Source of the DNA: Puteibacter caeruleilacunae
GTDB lineage: Bacteria; Bacteroidota; Bacteroidia; Bacteroidales; Prolixibacteraceae
Length of the DNA: 64,000 nucleotides
NCBI GenBank assembly: GCA_005217565.1
Contig: SJCO01000020.1
Coordinates: 1-64,000, forward strand
Reading direction: 5' to 3'
A program made the translations under genes and the position numbers. This document shows positions 46,378 to 55,648 of this stretch, piece by piece (positions within the stretch are counted from its first letter, which is position 1; every line of letters begins with the position of its first letter). The notes beneath the pieces were generated by a model. The model saw only the letters and a list, made by a program, of their open reading frames with translations. It was not told the DNA's origin and did not search any database.

Positions 46378-47829
46378 CTAATCCATTTCTTCAATAAACT
46401 TGGCTAATGTTGCAATTTTCCAGGTTAGCCCACTATCTTCGGAGTAAGCCAAAACTCTGCGAAAATCCCACGTTTCATAATCAGCACCACTGTTGGGTGT
46501 CCACGATACATAAATACGTTGCTTACGATCTTTATGGAGATGGTGATAATAAACCCTGTAATGTGCATCAGAGTTTTGATCGACAAACAGCTTTCCATTA
46601 TCATTGGTATAACCATTTATACAATCTCCTGTTTGATAATATAGCTTATAAGGATTTGAACTTCTGAAAAAGGTATGCTTCTGGTTATTGTTGTCAATCA
46701 GCAAGCAAGTGTATGTACGGTTAAATCCGATCTCCTTTATTTCTTCCCATTCGGTAATGTCTAATGGGCGTTTTGAACGGGTATCTTTAAACTCACCAGT
46801 AGGATTGTTGGCATGTGCCCCTCCCTGGATATAAAGGTATCCATCTTTATCAATACCGATAACCGGAGTACTATGTACATCAGCAAAAACAGGAGTACTT
46901 TCGAAAAGAAAAACTCGCTCATTGGTAAGCTTATTCTTTTTGCGATCGAAACAATTTACATACACAGCATTATTCCCATTTTTATCTTTTGCAGGATCTA
47001 CATCGTGCCTCATATAGCATACATAAGAATAGTGTCCTTTGGTGACAGCAAAAGTCTCGCCCCCTGAATGCTGACTGAATCCTCCAACATGATTATCAAG
47101 CACTACATCTTCTTTAAAGACAAGCTTACGACCTTTGATATAACCATTCAATAAGTGTACGGTATAACGCCCGTGTGATGCCCATGAATACCCTGTTTTA
47201 TAAGGCCAGTCTTTTTCAGCTATTGTGTAATTAATTAACGGTGCAAAATCTTTACTTCCATTAAAGCTGTTACGCACCTCCATGCTGACTGCTGTAGCAT
47301 TAGCAGGGAAAACATCTAATATCTGGAAAACACCATTAAATTTGACACTAGCAATGTCATGAGCAAAAACCAAAACATAACGCACTTTAAATCCTTTCTC
47401 ATTTTTAATAGCTACACCTACTACAGCATAAAGATTATTGTCATCGTCAATCATCATTTTAGCCGAACGGGAAGCATTAAGTCCCTGAAATCCATTATCG
47501 TCAGGATTCATATATAGGTTTTCTCCAAACATTTCTTCCAATTCATCCTTGTAGGAATAATGCACCCATTTGTTATCGCGTATGGTGGCTATCTGATAAA
47601 TCCCATCGGTTTCATTCTGATCGATAAGGGTATTATTCAAAAGATATGGTCGGTTTTGTGTATCAAAATCCATAGACAAAGGAGCCACATAATCGTTTGC
47701 CTTAACGAACTCTTTTCCTACACCTTTCTCTGAATGATAGAAGACTGCCTTGTCGTCTTTTTGCTGAGCCTCAACATTCAAAATCGCTATCGCTACAAAT
47801 ACCAGTAACAGTATTACTCTCTTTCTCAT
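46378..47829 (-). CDS. BNR repeat-containing protein (BNR_4-like)
   Basis: About 483 residues with a cleaved signal (to about NVEAQQ). The fold looks like a seven-bladed BNR propeller: MDFDTQNRPYLLNNTLID, ARSAKMMIDDDNNLYAVVGV, VIGIDKDGYLYIQGGAHANN and ISWTPNSGADYETWDFRRVL-like blades repeat. GGFSQHSGGETFAVTKGHYS is a candidate active-site loop (His/Tyr). BNR proteins of this type include polysaccharide lyases (PL24/25-like) and substrate-binding proteins, so both roles are possible. I prefer the start at 47829 (MRKRVILLL); ATG at 47838 adds three residues. It follows GH172 closely. Confidence 0.75.
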   Translation of the reverse strand: MRKRVILLLVFVAIAILNVEAQQKDDKAVFYHSEKGVGKEFVKANDYVAPLSMDFDTQNRPYLLNNTLIDQNETDGIYQIATIRDNKWVHYSYKDELEEMFGENLYMNPDDNGFQGLNASRSAKMMIDDDNNLYAVVGVAIKNEKGFKVRYVLVFAHDIASVKFNGVFQILDVFPANATAVSMEVRNSFNGSKDFAPLINYTIAEKDWPYKTGYSWASHGRYTVHLLNGYIKGRKLVFKEDVVLDNHVGGFSQHSGGETFAVTKGHYSYVCYMRHDVDPAKDKNGNNAVYVNCFDRKKNKLTNERVFLFESTPVFADVHSTPVIGIDKDGYLYIQGGAHANNPTGEFKDTRSKRPLDITEWEEIKEIGFNRTYTCLLIDNNNQKHTFFRSSNPYKLYYQTGDCINGYTNDNGKLFVDQNSDAHYRVYYHHLHKDRKQRIYVSWTPNSGADYETWDFRRVLAYSEDSGLTWKIATLAKFIEEMD

Positions 47830-47844
47830 AATCAACACTTACTA

Positions 47845-49005
47845 TTAAAAATTAACATTCAACACCTCTTTCGATGGTAATTCAGGGAATTGCTGGTGTG
47901 GTTCTGTCTGATACCAAAAAGCCACTGACGACATATCATCTTCTAAAGGTAAGTAGTTACCCTCATCATCCCAACCTAAACACTGAATCTGAATTTTGAA
48001 ATCAGACTTAAATCTGATGGGATCGTAGATATGCCAACGATACTGTCCGAAGCACCCAACATACTCGCCTTTATGCTCTGCCTGATGGAAACCGGCATAA
48101 GCAGTGTTGTAATCGACATACCTAAAGTTCTTCCAACCATTATCCATGAACTTCTTGTAGGCATATGATCCCATGAAATAATCTTCTTCGCCTGTTCCAT
48201 TGATTGTTGGATAATCAGTATCGCCATCGATAAACATCTGCACTTCTCCTTCTCCCCACCATTTATCACTACGTGTACCGCGAGACAGGAAAGTACCAAC
48301 ATACTGACCTCTCCCCTTGATATTGTCTGCAATTATATACTCCTTCTTGAATGGTACCTTCTTCACCCTGTTGAACTGGGCATGAAAATAGGCTGCATTC
48401 TTAGGTACTTTGGTAACAGTGTAATCAACCTGGTAATATAAGGTTGTCTGCTTTTCAGTTAAATTGGCCATCGTAATTTTGCATTGCTTACGGAAAGGCA
48501 TTTGCCAAAAGCAGTTAAAACCATTTAATGGATTCACACAGACAGCAAGCGAGTTGATGTTTGTCTGATTCTTACTTCCCCAGGCATTGCAGAAGAAATC
48601 GCCCACTGGCACTTCTACCGAAGGATTGGTTTCTCCATCCCAGTAAATGCGTATAATTCTTAGTCTGTCGTTACCATCTCGCCCTGGAGTCATCCATATA
48701 TGGTTAATGATTCCCGATCCATTAATATCGGCTAACACCTTCTCTTCGCCTGGCTCAATGAAAATGTAAGGATTGGCTTTCCAACCATGCTTTTTAGCTG
48801 CTCGCTTAGCATTTCCTTCTTCTGGACTGATTCTTCCTCCCTGCCCTTTTTCTCCTGTGATATTCTCAGGACTGATAGAGCGTGTTTCTGCATCGCTCAT
48901 CATAAACAGGTTATCCATTCCCGGCACCAATACTGGCTGTTCGGCTTGCTGGCATGCTCCTAATAGAGCTGCCAATATTATGGTGATATAGATATGTTTC
49001 TTCAT
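47845..49005 (-). CDS. GH172 (DUF2961) glycoside hydrolase
   Basis: About 386 residues with a lipoprotein signal (AALLGACQQ). The DUF2961/GH172 core contains GSGIINHIWMTPG (about 90-102), VPVGDFFCNAWG and WWGEGEVQMFIDGDTDYPTI followed by NGTGEEDYFMGSYA. The first Glu of GEGE and the first Glu of GEED are 21 residues apart, matching the nucleophile and acid/base pair I recall for characterised GH172 enzymes (difructose-anhydride and D-arabinofuranoside activity). The substrate is probably a furanosidic or related sugar linkage. The start at 49005 sits exactly at the end of the 125-bp leader repeat. Confidence 0.88.
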   Translation of the reverse strand: MKKHIYITIILAALLGACQQAEQPVLVPGMDNLFMMSDAETRSISPENITGEKGQGGRISPEEGNAKRAAKKHGWKANPYIFIEPGEEKVLADINGSGIINHIWMTPGRDGNDRLRIIRIYWDGETNPSVEVPVGDFFCNAWGSKNQTNINSLAVCVNPLNGFNCFWQMPFRKQCKITMANLTEKQTTLYYQVDYTVTKVPKNAAYFHAQFNRVKKVPFKKEYIIADNIKGRGQYVGTFLSRGTRSDKWWGEGEVQMFIDGDTDYPTINGTGEEDYFMGSYAYKKFMDNGWKNFRYVDYNTAYAGFHQAEHKGEYVGCFGQYRWHIYDPIRFKSDFKIQIQCLGWDDEGNYLPLEDDMSSVAFWYQTEPHQQFPELPSKEVLNVNF

Positions 49006-49127
49006 CTGTTTAAATTTTTTTGATTTCTGAATGTTCAAAAAATTTGAATACATTCAGGAACTCACATAAATTTTAATCATCCACGTGTGTGTACTTTACG
49101 AAGATGAAAATTCATGTTCGTTTCATC
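49003..49127 (-). repeat. 125-bp duplicated leader element, copy 2
   Basis: The second copy of the element at 30919-31043. Its 13-bp hairpin is intact at 49027-49057, as is the GATGAAA/TTTCATC repeat at its far end. It begins 8 bp after the GH105 stop and ends at the GH172 start codon. The two copies differ at about nine positions, mostly between 49075 and 49105, so the hairpin is the conserved part. Confidence 0.8.
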
Positions 49128-49135
49128 TGTTCCGA

Positions 49136-50245
49136 TTATTCTGCAAGTTTATGAATCTCTGTTCCTGCCATTAAGAAAGCTCCTACACCATAAACCTCGG
49201 TCATTTCTTTGGTTGTGTTTTTAGGATTTTCGCCAATAGGTTGTACCCATCCTAATTTACCATCAGGATAGACTGCTTCAGTAAGTGCTTTCCATCCTTT
49301 TAGTACTACCGGAAGATATTTATCTTTATCAAGATAGCCATGATTAATCCCCCATGCCAGTCCGTAAACAAAAAACGATGAGCTGCTGGTTTCAGGATTA
49401 GGATAACTTTCCTGATCTAGCATACTGGCGTGCCAATAGCCGTCTTTATCTTGAAGAGATGCGATTTTAGCAGCCATATCAGTAAACATCTTTTCGAACC
49501 ACATTTTCTCAGTGTAGTTATCAGGTAACTCTTTCAGAATAATTGGTAATCCTCCGAATACCCATCCATTTCCACGGCCCCAAAACATCTTTTTTCCATT
49601 AGGCTCTTTTTGATGAAAATAGCGACTGTCGCGGTAATATAAATGCTCGGCATGATCATATAAGAAATCAGTGGTAGCCTTATACTCCTTGTACATAAAA
49701 TCAAGGTACTTTACTTCGTTAGTAATGCGGTACATTTTTGCCCACACCGTTGGCGCCATAAAAAGTGCATCGCACCACGACCACCGTTCTGCAGCCGACT
49801 CATGACGGAACCAGTTATGATCAAGACTTCGAGTACTTGGTGCACTTAAGATACGATCGAAATGTGCACGCATTGGATCAATCATTTTTTTGTCCTTTTT
49901 GAGTCTGTACATTTCAAGATACATGATTCCAACAGCATAATCGTCGGCATGGTATTTTGCATCACCCGACCATCTAGGCATCTTCGCCCATTTAGCTTCA
50001 TCGCCTTTTTCAATAAGCCAATTGATATATTTATCACTTTCAGCCATTTTGGCGAATTCCATCATACCAGCATATAACGCACCGTTAGTCCAGTCGTTAA
50101 TGCGGTGTCTCAACTTCTGGCCACATTGCCAGTCTGCAACGGAAGTCATAACTTCCATCACATCTTTCTTTTCTAGCTTGTTGTTTTTCCCAAACGTACT
50201 AATAGTCAGCGTTAGAAAAAACACTCCAATAAATAAATGCTTCAT
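49136..50245 (-). CDS. GH105 unsaturated uronyl hydrolase (YteR/RhiN-like)
   Basis: 369 residues with a short signal peptide (to about STFGK). The (alpha/alpha)6 barrel includes MTSVADWQCGQKLRHRINDW, SAAERWSWCDALFMAPTVW with the candidate catalytic Asp (WCDAL), and MFWGRGNGWVFGGLPIILKE, all standard for GH105. It removes the unsaturated uronic acid left at the non-reducing end by a polysaccharide lyase. No classical PL gene is visible in this window, so the upstream lyase may be elsewhere or be the BNR protein. Confidence 0.9.
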   Translation of the reverse strand: MKHLFIGVFFLTLTISTFGKNNKLEKKDVMEVMTSVADWQCGQKLRHRINDWTNGALYAGMMEFAKMAESDKYINWLIEKGDEAKWAKMPRWSGDAKYHADDYAVGIMYLEMYRLKKDKKMIDPMRAHFDRILSAPSTRSLDHNWFRHESAAERWSWCDALFMAPTVWAKMYRITNEVKYLDFMYKEYKATTDFLYDHAEHLYYRDSRYFHQKEPNGKKMFWGRGNGWVFGGLPIILKELPDNYTEKMWFEKMFTDMAAKIASLQDKDGYWHASMLDQESYPNPETSSSSFFVYGLAWGINHGYLDKDKYLPVVLKGWKALTEAVYPDGKLGWVQPIGENPKNTTKEMTEVYGVGAFLMAGTEIHKLAE

Positions 50246-50254
50246 TGTTTGTTA

Positions 50255-50278
50255 TGTGTGTTTGTGTGTGTGTGTGTG
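50255..50278 (-). repeat. CA dinucleotide repeat in the GH105 leader
   Basis: A TG tract on the plus strand (CA on the transcribed strand) of about 11 dinucleotides with one interruption, ending 10 bp upstream of the GH105 start codon. It lies in the 5' untranslated region, where slippage could change translation. Confidence 0.7.
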
Positions 50279-50840
50279 ATTTCATACAATCGATTGCACC
50301 CTTACGTCTACAATAAACGAATCATTGTGATTTTTGTTGGATAAGGAATACAATACGGCTTAGTTCATCATAGTCATAGGAGACTATATGAGATGCCTTT
50401 TCTACAGTATATATCAACTGCGAAATTATCGGATGCAGGAATTTCTTTCCTATGCTGCAGTAATATCTTCCGCCCAAGAACAATATGACCTAGGCGATTC
50501 AGGCAATAACACGTAGCAGATATCATTATCCACTCCATTATTAGAGCCAATGGTCTAATAAAATGAACTTTCATAATACGGTACTATTTCTCTGTTACAA
50601 TAATAATTTCGCCTGGTTAAAACGATTTAGTGCTAGCAAAAATAGATAATTAAATTACACTAACAGAATCCAATATGAAAAAACACACTCATTTAAAATT
50701 CTTCTAAACAAAGTTTGAAATATAGAATCACACCTTCAGCAAATCGTATTGTGAAGCTTGTATTTGAATTATGGAAGATGAGGTAATCATCAAGGAACCT
50801 GCTTAATGTAAGGCAAGTTCCTTGAATCTATGATGTAATA
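50279..50840. other. Intergenic region between GH105 and GH110
   Basis: No intact gene. A hairpin at 50790-50825 (TCAAGGAAC with GTTCCTTGA) lies just downstream of the GH110 stop and may end that transcript, though no T-run follows. The stretch at 50374-50574 is open on the minus strand but has no recognised family. Confidence 0.4.
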
Positions 50841-52688
50841 TTACATGTGAACCTTTAAATCGTCCTGTATTTTTATGTCCTCTTTGCTTTGTCTTTTTAG
50901 CAATACATTTTTACCGAGTACATCTTCATTGATTTTGTTATTATCAACGCTAACATTTTTACAAGCATCAAGCGTTATAGTCTGCTTATTAAAATGCCTT
51001 GGCTTAAATAATTCGCTTCGGGTTATAGTATTCTGTGAGAATGTTAATCCATCTACAGATAGGGCATATAACACAGGATAATCAGCCATTTCAAAAGTAT
51101 TATTTTCGATTACAATATTACTATGAAATGGTTGCTTCAAATCAGGTTCTGGTATCTCTGGGAATATGCTAATTACTGCTTCACAAAACTGATAACTGGA
51201 TGAATTACAAGGTGCAGTAAATTTGTTATTTCTAATCTGAATATCAGTAACAGCACCCGACTCATACCAGTAATTAGCATCACCAGCGATTAAGATTGCT
51301 GAGCCACTGGTTTCAAAAACATTATTCTCAACCAACACCTGTCCTGGTGTAGAAATCAGAAATCCTCGAGCACGACAACTACCGACAAAGCAGTTGGTAA
51401 TTTTAGCCGAAGGAGTCCATGTTAGATTCTCCAATGCATATCCTTTGTTCACCTGCTTCGGTAGAGGTTCTGAAAAATGGACAACAAACGTATCCTTTGT
51501 TAGTGGTGTAAATTTATTCAAGGTAGTTTGCTGAATGGTAACCATATGTTTGCTGTTGATAACGCCAATCTTATCGCCCTTTACTCCCCATATTAATCCA
51601 GAGCTCATGTCGTGCGCAAACTTACATTTTAAGGTATTATCATCTATTCGCTCAATGACTGGGACACAAGTACCATGAATATTAATCGGATCGTCCATCA
51701 ATCCCTGAAACTTACAAGCATCGATATTTATTTGTCCTTTACACCCCATAAAATGAAGTCCGTCATCATGTCCGCTTAAGTAGCGATTCTTATGAGGATT
51801 AGGGATCATATTCACCTTTTTCATATCGATATTCTCAGAATATTGAGATAGAATTCCCAATCCTGAGGTATGATATACATTGATATTTTCAAGTTTTATA
51901 TCTTTACTATGGAAAAGGAACATACCGGCATGATCGCGCGTACTATGGCGCATGATCAGGTGGTTACCAACCGCTGGATATTTGGTAAAATTCCCTTTTA
52001 ACAATAGTTTCCCAGGCTCAACTGTCTCGTAGACTACATTTTTAAGATCTCCTCTAAAACTTCCATGATCACCTGTATGGGCAGGAATCACATGATTAGG
52101 ATCATATTCGATAAGCCATGATCCTCCTGATACAGCCCAATGCGCTTCAGAATCTTCACAGATAAAAGTGATTCCATTCTTGCTGTGCTTGTAAGGGAAT
52201 TGAGAAATATCAATTTTCAATAAAACATGCTCTGAATCTGCTTCAATAACTTCCGACTCTGCTGTTAATGGAATATCCCAGTCGATATTTACATTACTAA
52301 TATTCACATTCTCTACATGATCGAGGGTAAATGGCTGCATGTGACCATGAAAAATAAAGTCTGATCCCATTGCATCGATCGTAATATTCTTTTTCTTTTC
52401 AATATAAACACCTAGCTTTTTAGGATTCACATCGTAGGTATTGGTCTCAAAATAGTCCTTAAACCATTCATCATCGGGATAGAAATCATACCTCCCTTTT
52501 GGGAAAACAATTTTTACAGGCTTTGAGTCATCAAGATCTTTAATTAACTCATTGATTTTAACAGTAACACTTTCTTTGGTATCGGCAACAATGCCATAAT
52601 CGCTTACATTAATTGTTTGAATAGAACTAGAACTACATGCTACAAAAAATAATGCAACAAATGCAGTAAATAAAAATAATCGGTTCAT
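50841..52688 (-). CDS. GH110 family alpha-1,3-galactosidase
   Basis: 615 residues with a lipobox (FFVACSSSS), a right-handed beta-helix glycosidase. The GH110 signatures are present: GMFLFHSKDIKLENINVYHT, then YLSGHDDGLHFMGCKGQ and LMDDPINIHGT, in which the three Asp (HDD second, MDDP both) match the spacing I recall for the catalytic residues of GH110. The C-terminal half holds the long parallel beta-helix repeats. The family cleaves terminal alpha-1,3-linked galactose (blood-group B, or algal galactans). It heads the second half of the PUL, with a Bacteroidetes-type -7 box 32-39 bp upstream of its start codon. Confidence 0.92.
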   Translation of the reverse strand: MNRLFLFTAFVALFFVACSSSSIQTINVSDYGIVADTKESVTVKINELIKDLDDSKPVKIVFPKGRYDFYPDDEWFKDYFETNTYDVNPKKLGVYIEKKKNITIDAMGSDFIFHGHMQPFTLDHVENVNISNVNIDWDIPLTAESEVIEADSEHVLLKIDISQFPYKHSKNGITFICEDSEAHWAVSGGSWLIEYDPNHVIPAHTGDHGSFRGDLKNVVYETVEPGKLLLKGNFTKYPAVGNHLIMRHSTRDHAGMFLFHSKDIKLENINVYHTSGLGILSQYSENIDMKKVNMIPNPHKNRYLSGHDDGLHFMGCKGQINIDACKFQGLMDDPINIHGTCVPVIERIDDNTLKCKFAHDMSSGLIWGVKGDKIGVINSKHMVTIQQTTLNKFTPLTKDTFVVHFSEPLPKQVNKGYALENLTWTPSAKITNCFVGSCRARGFLISTPGQVLVENNVFETSGSAILIAGDANYWYESGAVTDIQIRNNKFTAPCNSSSYQFCEAVISIFPEIPEPDLKQPFHSNIVIENNTFEMADYPVLYALSVDGLTFSQNTITRSELFKPRHFNKQTITLDACKNVSVDNNKINEDVLGKNVLLKRQSKEDIKIQDDLKVHM

Positions 52689-52719
52689 ACTAAAAAATAT
52701 AGATTTGGTTAATTTCTTT

Positions 52720-52727
52720 CAAAAGTA
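52720..52727 (-). promoter_or_regulatory. Candidate promoter -7 box of the GH110 gene
   Basis: CAAAAGTA on the plus strand is TACTTTTG on the minus strand, a full match to the Bacteroidetes TAnnTTTG element, located 32-39 bp before the GH110 start codon. A matching -33 TTTG is not evident. Confidence 0.4.
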
Positions 52728-52917
52728 ATAAAATTAATGAGGTGTAAATTGTGGAACTGAATTTGTTTATTCCAATATATATCTATCATTATCTATCTGT
52801 TTTATGCTTCATTGAAATCATATAGATTACAATTAGTATACAACAAATCCACTACTCCTTATTCAAAAAAAATAGAAGGAGATACTTTCTCAAAGTCAAA
52901 TAAACGAGCCTTGAAGA

Positions 52918-54861
52918 TTAATTAGTCGGAGTATTACTGTCGTTTTCGATTAATCCTTCCTCATCATCCATTTGCTCTCGAACGATTGGGGCAAATTCTT
53001 CTCGAATGGTAGTACTATCCCAGCCGAGTTCTTTATCTTGAGCTTCGTTTTCGATATCCTCAAGCATCATTTTTTCAAGATCTTCGATGTATTGACGTCT
53101 CTCTCTTAGGAACAATGTTTGCTCATGTCGTAAATGAGCTAACTGAGCGACAAAGTGCTCATCGTGTTTTCTAAATTTTATAGCTGCTCGTTTACTTGGA
53201 TAATAACGGTGTCCCATTTCATGCAAAGCATCAGATGCCATGCGCAAAGCACTATCATAATATTCACGGTAAATTCCATCCACCTCCAGGTCGATCATGT
53301 TATAGCAATCGTTCCATGTTTTGGTACGGGTCATTATTTTAAGATGCGGGAAATGTTTTTTTGTGGTCTCTACGATTTTTAGGGCCTTCTCCTGATCATC
53401 GACAGCAACAATCAACAATTTTGCAGTATTGGCTCCAGCAGCATGCAATAAATCATGACGAGAAGCATCGCCATAAAAGACTTTCAAGCCAAGTTTACGC
53501 AACAAATCAACATTATTAGGATCAATATCGAGGTAAGTTGCCTGGCGACCATTAGCCTGCAGAAAACGTCCAACAGTACTACCAAAGCGACCAAAACCTG
53601 CAATAATTATTTCATTTTGTTCTTCAATGATATCAGCTGCTCTTCCGTTCTGTTCTTTGGTTCCAAAATTAGGCTGGATAAATTTCTCATTCATCACCAT
53701 TAACAACGGAGTTAGAGCCATTGAAATAGCCACTGCGGCAATAAGAGGATTCGTTTCTGCCGGTGTTAAGACACCATTCTGTAATGCAAAAGAGAACAGC
53801 AAGAAAGCGAATTCTCCCCCCTGTGCCAATGCGAAAGAAAACAGCAGATTATTGTCGCTACGCATACCGTAAATTTTTCCAACAGAGACCAAAACCACCA
53901 ATTTTATAACGATGATTCCTGTAACCAATATAGCAATCAAACCAGCATTAGCTGCAATTAAGCTAAAGTCGACAGAAGCTCCTACTGCAATAAAAAACAA
54001 TCCCAGAAGTAATCCTTTAAAAGGCTCAATATCGGTCTCCAATTCATGTCTATATTCACTCTGTGCCAGCACTACTCCTGCCAGGAAAGTTCCCAATGCA
54101 GGACTCAATCCCACCTGACTCATCAATAAAGTGATTCCTATAACCAACAACAATGCAGCAGCGGTAAATAACTCACGAAGCTTAGTTTGAGCAATCAAGC
54201 GAAATCCTGGCCCCACCAGGTATCGTCCTCCCAATATTATACCAACGATTAATACCAAAACAACCAGTGCATGAATTGTCATGGGTAAATCATCAACCCA
54301 AAGATGACTATCATGTGCTCCCGTTGTAATAACATCAGAAGTAGCGAGTAAAGGGAAAAGAGCAAGAATAGGAATAACAGCAATATCCTGGAAAAGAAGA
54401 ACTGAAAAAGCATTTTGTCCTCCTTCTTTTTTCAATAAGCCTTTTTCATTGAGTGTTTGTAATACAATAGCAGTCGACGATAATGCCAGGGTTAAACCAA
54501 TAGCCAAAGCTGCTTGCCAAACTAAAGACGTAAACGTCAATACTACCACAGTAATTATACCTGCTGTTACCAACACCTGTGCCCCTCCTAATCCCAGAAT
54601 AGGTGTTCGTAATTTCCAAAGTAGTGAAGGTTGCAATTCGAGACCAACAATAAATAGCATCATCACCACACCAAACTCAGCAAAATGCATTACATCCTGA
54701 CCTTCTTCTCCGATAAATCCAAAAACAAACGGACCGATGAGAATACCTGCAAGCAAGAAACCAAGCACCGAACCTAGCCCCATTTTTTTGGCTATAGGTA
54801 CAGCAATCACCGCTGCACTTAGATATACAAATGCCTGATAAAAAAAGTCTCCCTCGTGCAT
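52918..54861 (-). CDS. Kef-type potassium/proton antiporter (CPA2 family) with RCK domain
   Basis: 647 residues: a CPA2 antiporter domain of about 12 membrane segments (about 10-390, with FAEFGVVMMLFIVGLELQPS and LGTFLAGVVLAQSEYRHELE), followed by a cytoplasmic RCK/KTN nucleotide-binding domain (about 415-530, IAGFGRFGSTVGRFLQANGR) and a charged C-terminal tail. It exchanges K+ for H+ in response to electrophiles or redox state in KefB/KefC relatives. The upstream KefG-like oxidoreductase gene is separated by only one base, which supports the Kef assignment over other CPA2 proteins. Confidence 0.92.
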   Translation of the reverse strand: MHEGDFFYQAFVYLSAAVIAVPIAKKMGLGSVLGFLLAGILIGPFVFGFIGEEGQDVMHFAEFGVVMMLFIVGLELQPSLLWKLRTPILGLGGAQVLVTAGIITVVVLTFTSLVWQAALAIGLTLALSSTAIVLQTLNEKGLLKKEGGQNAFSVLLFQDIAVIPILALFPLLATSDVITTGAHDSHLWVDDLPMTIHALVVLVLIVGIILGGRYLVGPGFRLIAQTKLRELFTAAALLLVIGITLLMSQVGLSPALGTFLAGVVLAQSEYRHELETDIEPFKGLLLGLFFIAVGASVDFSLIAANAGLIAILVTGIIVIKLVVLVSVGKIYGMRSDNNLLFSFALAQGGEFAFLLFSFALQNGVLTPAETNPLIAAVAISMALTPLLMVMNEKFIQPNFGTKEQNGRAADIIEEQNEIIIAGFGRFGSTVGRFLQANGRQATYLDIDPNNVDLLRKLGLKVFYGDASRHDLLHAAGANTAKLLIVAVDDQEKALKIVETTKKHFPHLKIMTRTKTWNDCYNMIDLEVDGIYREYYDSALRMASDALHEMGHRYYPSKRAAIKFRKHDEHFVAQLAHLRHEQTLFLRERRQYIEDLEKMMLEDIENEAQDKELGWDSTTIREEFAPIVREQMDDEEGLIENDSNTPTN

Positions 54862-54862
54862 A

Positions 54863-55459
54863 TTATCCCTCCAGTTCTTTTAGATAATCATTCAAGTATT
54901 TATAGGATGTAACTTTGTTAACATCAACATTCTTGGTTGCCAACAATTCTAAAAGTCGGAAATATTGGTTCTTATATTGTTGGATTTCCTTATCCTCAAT
55001 AGCATGCGTTCCGTGAACAACAAAAGGAGGTAATGCTGTCATTTTACAAAGTGCAGCAGTTTGCGTTAATGGAGACAACAGCTCGTTTATTGAATGATTA
55101 TGAAATTCCCCCTTTTGATAAGCTTTTCGGGGCCCACCAACTGTTACGACGTTGAAGAACAATTTTCCCTTAAGGGCGTTACCTTTACTACCAAAAGCCC
55201 AATCATGTTGAAGCACCAAGTCTTGCCATTCTTTCAAAAGTGCGGGAGTACTATACCAAAATAAAGGATGATGAAAAACAATACAATCATGCTGAGATAA
55301 TAAATCCTGCTCGTGACTTACATCGATATCGAACTCTGGATAAAGTTCATATAAATCGTGAAATGTTACACCATCAATGACATTCATTTCTTCAATCAAA
55401 ACTTTATTCACATAAGATTTATGTAAGGCCGGATGGGCAAAGAGAACAAGTACCTTCAT
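54863..55459 (-). CDS. KefG-like NAD(P)H quinone oxidoreductase (Kef ancillary protein)
   Basis: About 198 residues of flavodoxin-like fold: KVLVLFAHPALHKSYVNKVL, FHHPLFWYSTPALLKEWQDL and VVTVGGPRKAYQKGEFHNHS are the FMN-binding and partner-contact blocks of KefF/KefG proteins. It activates the antiporter encoded immediately downstream. I chose the start at 55459 (MKVLVLFAHP), which begins the first strand; an upstream ATG at 55489 adds ten residues. Confidence 0.9.
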   Translation of the reverse strand: MKVLVLFAHPALHKSYVNKVLIEEMNVIDGVTFHDLYELYPEFDIDVSHEQDLLSQHDCIVFHHPLFWYSTPALLKEWQDLVLQHDWAFGSKGNALKGKLFFNVVTVGGPRKAYQKGEFHNHSINELLSPLTQTAALCKMTALPPFVVHGTHAIEDKEIQQYKNQYFRLLELLATKNVDVNKVTSYKYLNDYLKELEG

Positions 55460-55589
55460 AGTTGTGTTTTTTAATCTTATTGGTTTCAATCTGAGTCACG
55501 CTTGGGTAATCCTTCACTCATAAAAACATCAACACATAATTACAGCATAGCGTTAACAACATTAACAAATTATAACGCAGAAGGTTTTC

Positions 55590-55622
55590 TTGGATAATGT
55601 TTTCATAAAAAACGTAACTTCG
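55590..55622 (+). promoter_or_regulatory. Candidate Bacteroidetes-type promoter of the TPR regulator gene
   Basis: TTGG (55590-55593) and TAACTTCG (55615-55622) are spaced by 21 bases, close to the TTTG/TAnnTTTG consensus with one mismatch in the -7 box. The start codon follows 27 bp later. Confidence 0.45.
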
Positions 55623-55648
55623 CACTGTTATTCAAAATTTTAGCGACT

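Noticed and set aside
50374-50574. A 66-codon minus-strand frame between GH105 and GH110
   Set aside because: There is no recognisable domain, and the neighbouring frame also shows partial coding character; evidence is too weak for a gene or pseudogene call.
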